64,000 nucleotides of DNA, taken from Piezodorus guildinii. Its lineage: Eukaryota; Arthropoda; Insecta; Hemiptera; Pentatomidae. The stretch is taken from assembly GCA_023052935.1 (NCBI GenBank), contig CM041297.1, positions 112,025,563 through 112,089,562 of the forward strand. Reading direction: 5' to 3'. Numbering within the stretch: position 1 is the stretch's first letter; every line of letters starts with the position of its first letter. Positions 56,476-64,000 of this stretch are shown piece after piece. Under the pieces are notes generated by a model that was not told the DNA's origin, did no database searches, and was given only the letters and a program-made list of their open reading frames with translations. The position numbers were made by a program, and so were the translations under genes.

Positions 56476-57714
56476 TCAGTCGTCATGCCGTCTTCTGCTC
56501 CCGGCTGCTCCTCGACGTACTCCACTCCTCCTCACGCTCCTTACGTCTTCCCCTCTGCTGTCTCCCGGTTCGCTCCTGTCCTCCTCCGTCTCCGATGAGT
56601 CAGTAGAATGTGCTGAATCCGATGTGGATCGGGGATTCCTCCACACTCTTTGAGCACTAACTTCCATGGGCTCTCCTCTGCCCATGTCTCTATTTCTACT
56701 CATGTACGGACACTGCCGGGCAATGTGTCCTTCCGTTCCGCACTCAAAACATCGAGTACGCGGACACTGAGCCACTAAATGGCCTACTTTTCCGCACCCG
56801 TGGCACTTTCGGTCTTCTTTGCGGAAGCTCTTCTTCTCCCTTCCTTGTCTCCTGTCTCTAGGGATCCCTCTCTCCCTCCCGTAAGCCTCAGGCATCTTCT
56901 TCCTCCAATTTTCCGGTTTATTTCTATGGAGCTCCGTTCTCCTGTAGGGCACCTTTGTCCATTCCATTTCAACTTCCCCGTATCTGGACTCCTCCTCTCT
57001 CGCACTCGCGTCCACCATCTCCTGAGCGCATTCAACGAAGGTCCTATCTCGGGGAAGGCCCTCTTTCCTTCCTGTTTCTCTCGCCAATTGGACTTTTAAA
57101 ATAGTCGAGAGAAAGCCCATCCTGCCTTCCACCTCTTCTGTGCAGTGCGCTTCTCTCAACTTCTCCGTAATCCGGTTGTAGCGAGCCAGTAATATCCCAG
57201 CATACTGGCCACTCGTCTGGTGCGGTCGCTTTGTCTCTCGGAACATCTGAAATATGTCCTCTTCAGGAGCCCACCTGCCTCCACCAAAAGCCTTCTTCAG
57301 CCTGTCCTTAATGACGACCCACGGCGTGTCCTCATCTGCTTGGATTAGGTTTAAAATCTGTCGGCGGACTCGGCATACCAGGGCTGCCCGAAGCGATACG
57401 GCATCCTGTGAGTCCATCAGCCTTTCCTCTAATTTAGCCTCTATACTCGCCATGATTCTATCTCCTCCCTTTAAAAAATGATTAAGATCACCAACCTCGC
57501 CGTCAAATCGTTCAAGTTCCGAGATGGCCTTCCTTATGTCCTGCGCCGTTGCTGTCCAGACTTTGACCCACTCCAGAGTGGTTGCGTGGGCCCCTGCCAG
57601 GGTCTGCGCCGGTAGTGGGGGCATCTCTGGGGGGACCACCTGCTGTGCCGCCTGAGGTAATACCACGTCTTCTGGTACTGTGAGAACTGCTGGTCTCAAA
57701 AAACCTTCGGCCAT
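56476..57714 (-). CDS. gypsy gag
   Basis: Gag forms the particle and binds the element RNA. The Met at 57714 (MAEGFLRPAVLTVPEDVV) is the first in-frame Met after the untranslated leader. The frame is also open upstream to 57807, but that stretch is hydrophobic and unlike gag. 412 residues: a helical middle region (residues 50-230, e.g. DEDTPWVVIKDRLKKAFGGG), a basic stretch, then two CCHC knuckles, CHGCGKVGHLVAQC and CFECGTEGHIARQC near residues 315-350. An Asp/Glu/Ser/Arg-rich end (DSSETEEDRSEPGDSRGE) follows, with stop UGA at 56478-56476. Pol continues in the same frame directly after the stop. No internal breaks. Confidence 0.95.
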   Translation of the reverse strand: MAEGFLRPAVLTVPEDVVLPQAAQQVVPPEMPPLPAQTLAGAHATTLEWVKVWTATAQDIRKAISELERFDGEVGDLNHFLKGGDRIMASIEAKLEERLMDSQDAVSLRAALVCRVRRQILNLIQADEDTPWVVIKDRLKKAFGGGRWAPEEDIFQMFRETKRPHQTSGQYAGILLARYNRITEKLREAHCTEEVEGRMGFLSTILKVQLARETGRKEGLPRDRTFVECAQEMVDASAREEESRYGEVEMEWTKVPYRRTELHRNKPENWRKKMPEAYGRERGIPRDRRQGREKKSFRKEDRKCHGCGKVGHLVAQCPRTRCFECGTEGHIARQCPYMSRNRDMGRGEPMEVSAQRVWRNPRSTSDSAHSTDSSETEEDRSEPGDSRGEDVRSVRRSGVRRGAAGSRRRHDD

Positions 57715-57835
57715 GATTCCAAGTTCAATACAGACAAAACGACGGACGTGAAGAAAAATAGAAAAAAAATTAAAATAGAGAAACGCAGAAAAAAAATAAA
57801 ATAACACAGTTTATTTCTCACACTTAAAACAAAGT

Positions 57836-57853
57836 TCCCGGGTTTCGGCACCA
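57836..57853 (-). promoter_or_regulatory. Primer binding site, tRNA-Phe type
   Basis: TGGTGCCGAAACCCGGGA on the minus strand abuts the 5' LTR (its T is the last LTR base). It is complementary to the 3' end of a metazoan tRNA-Phe (CCCGGGTTTCGGCA plus CCA), as I recall that tRNA. Confidence 0.8.
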
Positions 57854-58033
57854 CTTAAATTCAGCCGGAATAAATAGATTAAAAAAAAGGGAAATTGGGA
57901 GGAGTAATGACACGCACGCTTGCTATATAACAACTGATTTATTATATCTTTTAATCCTCTATTTATACATTCTCATATGTTTATGTTTACAAAGAATAGG
58001 ATTAGATCTATATTAGTCGTTATCTCAACTTAA

Positions 58034-58035
<2 letters not shown>
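57853..58035 (-). repeat. gypsy 5' LTR
   Basis: 183 bp, with the same ends as the 3' LTR; it abuts TATATA on the right. It is the promoter-bearing copy for the minus-strand element. Confidence 0.95.

Positions 58036-58107
<72 letters not shown>
58036..58107. repeat. (TA)n target tract, right side of gypsy element
   Basis: About 36 TA units follow the LTR directly and run into a SINE. Confidence 0.95.
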
Positions 58108-58112
<5 letters not shown>

Positions 58113-58348
58113 ATTTTTTGGTTGGCACGTGATTCTCGAAGACATTGATAGGGTAGGATCATTCCCTACGGCTATATTTATATTTGATCACCAGTTGGCT
58201 GACGGGTCTCACGAACCTGGGAGGAGGTTGTGAGTGGTTCCCTATTTAATTACGTGCATAAAAAAGTCATCCCGTGATTTGTATTCGAACTGACAACCTG
58301 TGGCGTGGGTGGTAGAATAGCGCGCTAGTCACACAATCATGGGCTCCT
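58113..58348 (-). mobile_element. tRNA-derived SINE (family S2), minus strand
   Basis: It reads reversed: TTTTTTGGTTGGCACGTG (tail), TTCTCGAAGACATTGAT, TGGCTGACGGGTCTCACGAA, GGTTGTGAGTGGTTCCC, and a decayed head with GTGATTTGTATTCGAACTGA (B box) and GCGCGCTAGTCACACAATC. It follows the TA tract split by the gypsy insertion, so the SINE tail may have been the origin of that tract. Confidence 0.75.
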
Positions 58349-58464
58349 CTAATATATTATAATACTATCTACGAAATTAAGCAAGTTTTTTTTAACACTC
58401 CGTGTTAGAACTACTTGGAGCGTCCTTGCGATGACAGCAACATCCAGTGGCCAAGCATTAAAAT

Positions 58465-59010
58465 ATATTTTTTCAGTTTTCTCCTTTAGTTGGATATTAA
58501 ATTCGTTCTACTTATATATTTGCCTGTTTTTTATCAATGATAATAAGATGATATGGTTATTTTTATATAATATACAAAATTAAAGGTACTTTAGAAGTGA
58601 AAATGTAAAATATCTGCATTTAAGCCCCATCAGACTATTTCAATCAGAATGAAACCTACATTATATTAAAACCCATTTAATTTTACATCGATATAGATTA
58701 TCGTTAAAGCAGTTTTTGAGAAAATCGCAAAGAAATGCTAATTGCATGGGGTAAAGTAGGACTTCCGGTAAGTTGATTTTAGTGAAAACGTCTTGGGCCT
58801 ATAGTTGTCTTAAATATGAAATTTCAGTTCCGTACGACTTTTCGTTTTTGCGCTCGAGTTATCACACAGACCTTTTTGCAGAACTTGGTTATTTGGACTC
58901 AGGAGCCCCTAAAATGTGTATTTCCGTTGAAAACTGGTATTCGAAATTTTCACGATCGCAATGCTTCCCCTTACTATATATTTCATATATAGGTAAGTGA
59001 AAGTAAAAAA
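58465..59010 (+). repeat. DR-A dispersed repeat, 5'-truncated copy
   Basis: AAAGGTACTTTAGAAG, TTAAGCCCCATCAGACTATTT, TTGGACTCAGGAGCCCCTAA, CACGATCGCAATGCTTCCCC and GGTAAGTGAAAGTAAAA. The (CA)n tract is reduced to ATCACACAG here. Confidence 0.75.
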
Positions 59011-59059
59011 AAAAAGAATCGTTTGTCCGAATTAAAAAATAAATAAATACCAAAAATTA

Positions 59060-59973
59060 TTTGGTTGTTTCACATGAAATGTCCGTTTTTATAGTTTCTG
59101 AAATACATAAAGGATTTTGCAGGTATCTGTTGTTTTCTTCCGAATGTTTACATATTTAAAGTAAACAGTTACTAATCCTCTACCTTTGTATTATAAACAT
59201 TAGCTTCCCAATCAATTACCCACTTTTTAGTATACCTCTAAATATGAACATGGAAACACGCGACTTTCGAGTAATATTTTTGTACGAGTTTAAACTCGGA
59301 CATTCAGCAGCTGAAATATTTGCAAGCCGTTTGGGGAAGGGAGTGTTAATGAACGGACAATTCGCCGTTGGTTTGCTAAGTTTTTAGCTGGGGATACCGA
59401 CTTGCAAAACTTGCCTCGAGGAAGACCTCCGTCCGTAATACACAACGATGTGCTCAAACATACAGTAGAAGGAAAGCCCTACCAAACAGTTAAAGGACTC
59501 TCAGCACAACTAAATGCAAGTGCATCTACCGTTTCCAAACATTTAAAGTGTATAGGGAAAGTAAAAAAGCTCGATACATGGGTACCTCATGATCTCACTG
59601 AGCGGCAGCAAGACCCCATGTTTCAAAACATACCGTTCAAAAATTGAAAGAACTGGGCTACGAAGTTTTTCCGCACCGACCATATTCTCCTGACTTGTCT
59701 CCAACAGATTACCAGCTGTTCAGGAATTTAGACAACTTCGTCAAAGGAAAACTTTTTGAAAATGATGATCAAATGAAAAGTGCGTTTTCAGATTTTGTTT
59801 CACTTCAAAGCTCAGAGTTGTTCAGTTCGGGGTTTAAAAAGTTGGTGTCACGTTGGGAAACATGTGTAGAAAAAGAAGGTAAATACTTCGAATAAAATTA
59901 TCTTGTTTCCATATCGTATTTTTAATAAAAATCCCTTACCTTGAAAACGGACATTTCATGTGACACAACCCAA
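59060..59973 (+). mobile_element. mariner, internally deleted, second 914-bp copy
   Basis: The ends TTTGGTTGTTTCACATGAAA and TTTCATGTGACACAACCCAA match the minus copy at 9.0-9.9 kb. The plus strand shows, across two frame changes, YEFKLGHSAAE, GRPPSVIHNDVLKHTVEGKP, LSAQLNASASTVSKHLKCIG and WVPHDLTERQQ. Then comes the deletion junction and YSPDLSPTDYQLF...RWETCVEKEGKYF. The D,D part of the DD34D core is absent. It has the same length and nearly the same junction as the other copy. TA is present at the left edge; the right TA is mutated. Confidence 0.93.
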
Positions 59974-61660
59974 AATATAGTTCCATAACCTGGAAATAAC
60001 ATTATTAATCTATTAATTAACTGTAATGTTAGTAACACATTATTCGTCAAACCAAGAATAAAAACAAACCACACCTAATTATTTTATTTTTTATTTGTTA
60101 ATCGTTTAGTAAAAACTTTGTATAAATAAATTCCATACTGGGAATTATATTTAGTCTAGGCGTGGCTACAGTAAACTGAGGTATTCAACCAACTATAGAC
60201 GGTAGAAAAAATTGAACTGCTGTTATAAACTGCTGCGTGTGGGTTGCGCCTTTGACCATTGACCATTAAAATTCCTCTTCCAATCACACTACTATCAATT
60301 TAAATTGATAAATTGAACCAATAACATTTTTAAAAAATATTATAACACGAACATTAATTAACTTTATTTTAATCGAGTGTTGTTTTTTTTTACTTTATGT
60401 AGCTTTTTGATTTACTGAAACGAACCGTAGAATGTTTGCCGCCTACGGCTTCTCAACAGCTGCATATATTGTATTAATTTTTAATTGTGTAATTGATTAA
60501 ATGCCAATAGACGTAAAATAATTATGAAAAGTATTTTTGAAGAAGATACATGTATATAATTATATTAGCTAATCTATGTAAATAAGTTAAAGGACTCAGT
60601 TATTATCTAAGCATCCTAATTTTTCGAGACAAAAATTTAAAATATTCTCTTCGAGAGAGGTGATAAATACAATTATATTAATTGAAAGACTTGGAGCACG
60701 AATGTTAAAAATTAAAGCTAAAGAATATTTTGTACTAAACGCTACTTTATTTCTCTAAACAGCTCTTTATCTAATCAGTTCGAGTGAGCACATTCTGTGA
60801 AGCTATAGGACTATCATTTCGCAAGTAAACATACCTTTATGATTATCATTATAAAATAAGTTATATAAGTAAGTGAACAATAAAAAGTCATTTCAGGAAT
60901 TTGATACATAAATTATCCTAAACTCGAACATTCCAAGTGTTTCTGGATGCTACAATACATAAAAGCCTGATCACAAAATCGTATTTATAACCTCAAAAGA
61001 CAGTGAAAATTTACAGACTTTTCCTTGTGATGCATTGGCATATTTTCTTAGTTCTGTTCTTTGGTTGTGTTAATAAAGGACAAATACGATATGTATTTTC
61101 TTATGTCCTTTTCTTATCGAATCTTTTTGGGGGGACTTTTTTAGTATCCTACACCTATCAATGGCTTGTACATAGCTTTAATGTTTTATGCAAATAAGAT
61201 ATTATCTACAATATCTAGGATTCGATTCATCTTAAGGTTCTACAATTCACGAACTTTACGTTAAGAATAATAGTTGGTTGTTTGAGCTAATGGAAGTAGC
61301 TCGCCCATGTGTACTTTGTAGTTGTTTGAAATGCATTAGATCCACTGTTCCCACAAAGTATCCCATATTCGAATTTCCCTTTCAATCTATCGGGCTAAAT
61401 ATTCCATAAAATTGGTAATGTGGGAAAAAAGAGAGAAATACATTGTGCTACCTGAACGGCTGAAGATAAGAGTATATGGGATATTTATGGATTTTGATGA
61501 GGATTGTTTGCCTTACACGTGATTTTCGCTTCAAGGAAAATTTAAGCATCAAACTATAGTCCGATTACATAATAGAACACATTCCATAAAATATTGTTTA
61601 GGAATTAATTACTGTAAGATTAGAACTTTTCTGTGATTGACATTTTGGGACTTGGACTAT
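59974..61660. other. No recognisable feature
   Basis: AT-rich DNA; no gene or repeat recognised. Confidence 0.6.
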
Positions 61661-61669
61661 ATAGATAGA

Positions 61670-62575
61670 TAGATTTATTTTATTTATTTTGGGGGAAAAC
61701 CCCCTAACAAATAAAGCCTGGCTAATCTAACAATGGACAAAAACAACAATAATAATGTTAATACAGTTTGAATATAAATAAACATTAATAGTGATATCAT
61801 TGTATTTTCTACAAACAAAATAACATAACTTTAAATCAATAATTAAACTTAATGAGTTACTTGAGAGTTTACTTATATACATGTACAACATTAAAATAAA
61901 CGAACAACAATGTAGTATTTATAAATATACTTTATACAATAAACATTGAATATATGATGTGGGCTTCTATTCATATCAGTTAGTAGCAGTGAAAAAAAAA
62001 AAAAAAAAACTGTACCTCTACAACTCATGAAGGTGAACAAATTAACAGAACAAATAATATTCTATCATAACCGGGATACGAACCTAGGACCCGGAGAACA
62101 GTGGACTAGTGCTCTATCTACGCTCCCTAATAGCAGTGAAACATAATTATAAATATAAGCTAGCTGTAAACACATAAATATAGAAAAAAGTGAGGTTATT
62201 CATTGATGATGAATGCTTCAAGTTTAAGAAAGTTGATAATATAATAATAATAATAATGGTGTAGCTGTTTCATTTTGGTTGTTTCTTGTAGAGTGAATAT
62301 AATATGAAATTGATTTTCTGTTAAATTGTTCACGTATATAGTATATTAATTTCTAATTGAACTATAAATTGGGCATTCTGCTATTACGTGGTTGAATGTT
62401 TCCTATTACATATTGTGCATATTTCCTTTGAGTTGATGTAGATGGTAGATGTGGGTAAACTTAATATTATAGTTACCGAATAGGCGGGCTTGGGCTATCA
62501 TCTTTGTTATATGGAATGTTATGTTATCTATTATACTATTAGTTTCAGTGGGTAAAGCGGATGCAATATATTATT
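61670..62575 (-). pseudogene. LINE 3' end with zinc-like C-terminal motif, split by a SINE
   Basis: The minus strand near 62520-62360 reads IAQARLFGNYNIKFTHIYHL, then ETFNHVIAECPIYSSIRN. This has the layout ARL..G......H......ET..H...ECP.Y..R at the end of many LINE ORF2s. The 3' end with TTAGGGGGTTTTCCCCC and an AT-rich tail lies near 61675. Stops are frequent. An S1 SINE sits in its 3' UTR at 61995-62130. Confidence 0.6.
61995..62130 (-). mobile_element. tRNA-derived SINE (family S1), internally deleted
   Basis: Tail A-run at 61992-62009, then CTGTACCTCTACAACTCATG joined directly to AATAATATTC...CCGGGATACGAACCTAGGAC (B box) and GTGCTCTATCTACGCTCCC (A-box side). About 170 bp of body is missing compared with the 4.5-kb copy. 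TAGCAGTGAAA flanks it at 61984-61994 and 62131-62141. Confidence 0.88.
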
Positions 62576-62616
62576 ATAACAATAGCTTTATGTATTTTTT
62601 TTTTTAAAGATTCGAA

Positions 62617-63150
62617 CTCGCCTCTTTAGGCTACTTCAACACTTACTAGACAAACGATCAAACCTTCCTCGGAACTACAAAAGGCTCATCCACATGACTA
62701 TTATAAGACCAATCTGGACTTACGGAGTAGAGCTTTGGGGCTTTACTAAACCATCAAATTCTTCCCGCATCCAATCCTTACAATCCAAAAACCTTCGTAA
62801 AATCCTCAACACTCCTTACTTTGTCACGAATAAACTTATCTATAAAGACCTTAGTGTTCCCTAAGTTACTGATTTAGCTCGGACCAGGTATCAATCCATT
62901 CATGACAAACTCCATTCTCACTCTAACCCAATAGTTTCAATCCTTTCTTCCTCTTCAATTCCGGATAATCCTCCGAGGCGCCTGAAAAGGAAATGGCCCC
63001 GAGACCTTCTAGTTTAGAATATTTTTAGAGTGCTGCCACTGGGTAGTGTCTCTACATGTTTTTCATGACAGTTTTGCATATTACCATCACATTTACTAGA
63101 TGTATTTTTATTAAATACAGTTGTAAATATCAATAAATATGTTTTAAAAA
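62617..63150 (+). mobile_element. Jockey-group LINE (family B), 5'-truncated
   Basis: RLFRLLQHLLDKRSN, YKRLIHMTIIRPIWTYGVE, RIQSLQSKNLRKIL and PRRLKRKWPRDLL, then stop and a short 3' UTR ending AATAAATATGTTTT plus A's. AAAGATTCGAA at 62606-62616 and 63151-63161 is the target duplication. One in-frame stop lies near 62862. Confidence 0.92.
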
Positions 63151-63454
63151 AAAGATTCGAATAACTGTATTGTTTCAGATATTGTTTGTATGATTCTATA
63201 AAAGTGGGGATTCGGCTTTAAAAATTTATGGGATTATTTTCGAATAGTATTGAAGTATTATTGATCTTATTTAAGATATTGTTAATTTTCAGTAAATATT
63301 TCATTGACGGCCGATATACGTGTTTTTCTTTTGAGGATAAAAAAACAAATTTTGGTTACTAGATTGTTTTGATGATTAATATTTTTTGGATTCAGTTTAA
63401 TATTCGTTTTAGTATTTTTAATATGGAATGTTCCAAGTTGGACTCTAGTCTACA

Positions 63455-63641
63455 CAGACCGAGACTAGGGTATGGAGACCATCCTAAGGCAGACCCAGTC
63501 TCTTTAAAATGGGTACCCGAAATTGGGGAAAAAGCGTGGCGGCCGAGCGTGATCAAGGCCTAATCACCTCATCGCACGGCCATTGGCCTAGAAAACTGAG
63601 CGCAAGACAGGTTGTAGGTACAGTTTTTTTTTTTTTTTTTT
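63455..63641 (+). mobile_element. SINE family S1, 5'-truncated
   Basis: GGGTATGGAGACCATCCTAA, CGGCCGAGCGTGATC, AATCACCTCATCGCACGGCC and GAGCGCAAGACAGG match the 4.5-kb copy reversed. The tRNA head is missing and the tail is a T-rich run at 63625-63641. Confidence 0.85.
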
Positions 63642-64000
63642 AAAAGGGATAGTACCTTAACCATATGAGCCCATCACCATTTGTTTCATTTAGGATATTT
63701 TGACATAATGACGCTCAACGATCTGGTAGCCCACATAAAATTGAAACGAGCAAAGTCATATTAAATAATAGTGAAGATATTATAGACTAAAATAAATTTA
63801 TGACCATTATACATTGAGTTTTATTTATAACAATAATTTATTTGCATATATAATTTATTTATTTGTAACAATTCCTCATTTATAAATATTAAAATTAATA
63901 CATATAGTTGAGGCTGTTATATAAACCTCTGCAAACACCAGTATATTGTGAAATATATTAACGATTTTATGATTATAAAATTCACGGATGTTATTTTGTT
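63642..64000. other. No recognisable feature
   Basis: AT-rich DNA to the window edge. Confidence 0.6.

Larger units (their letters stand above)
52572..58035 (-). mobile_element. Ty3/gypsy LTR retrotransposon
   Basis: A 5.46-kb element on the minus strand, with two 183-bp LTRs, a primer site, gag, protease-RT-RNase H-integrase in the Ty3/gypsy order, and a purine tract. It has no envelope ORF: only about 340 bp separate the integrase stop from the 3' LTR. TATA occurs at both edges, so the 4-bp duplication typical of gypsy-like elements fits but cannot be proved in a TA tract. The LTRs differ at about three positions, yet pol has several frameshifts. The element is far GC-richer than the host DNA. 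Confidence 0.96.

Noticed and set aside
56072..56653. 193-residue plus-strand protein, and others opposite the gypsy element (53.0-57.1 kb)
   Set aside because: Antisense shadows of GC-rich gag/pol; the minus strand carries the recognisable domains.

Overview
The window looks like gene-poor, AT-rich nuclear DNA from an arthropod, most likely an insect. It holds microsatellites, long A/T runs and a dense mixture of insect-type transposable elements: Jockey-group and I-group LINEs, a Ty3/gypsy retrotransposon, mariner, tRNA-derived SINEs and foldback elements. No host gene could be identified with confidence. A few GC-richer open frames are flagged as unrecognised. The species cannot be named from the sequence alone.

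Layout. 0-5.5 kb: a decayed palindromic repeat with hammerhead-ribozyme-like cores, a 5'-truncated Jockey LINE with a 12-bp target duplication, two further LINE tails, a tRNA-derived SINE and a possible solo LTR. 5.5-16.7 kb: many copies of an unclassified dispersed repeat (called DR-A here), a 914-bp internally deleted mariner, and a second hammerhead palindrome split by an I-group LINE. 16.7-19.7 kb: an I-group element with a 13-bp target duplication whose ORF2 has been deleted and partly inverted. 21.3-23.7 kb: a large foldback element with nested tandem repeats (21-bp outer, about 108-bp inner) in inverted arms. 26-34.6 kb: several Jockey-group copies, a 0.5-kb hairpin element, and a LINE whose remaining ORF is open from truncation point to stop. 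36-49 kb: scattered SINEs, LINE remnants and a mariner remnant in AT-rich DNA. 52.0-52.3 kb: a near-perfect 288-bp palindrome with a complete hammerhead core on both strands. 52.57-58.04 kb: a gypsy-type LTR retrotransposon inserted in a (TA)n tract, with 183-bp LTRs, a tRNA-Phe-like primer site, a purine tract, gag, and a pol broken by frameshifts. 58-63.7 kb: another SINE, DR-A, the second 914-bp mariner, a LINE interrupted by a SINE, and a last LINE and SINE.

The most unusual items are the 2.4-kb foldback element, the hammerhead palindromes (at least three related loci plus flank or core remnants), the rearranged I element with intact target duplication, and the gypsy copy in which gag and pol share one frame separated by a single UGA. 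All boundaries come from reading the sequence by eye. No database search or alignment program was run.
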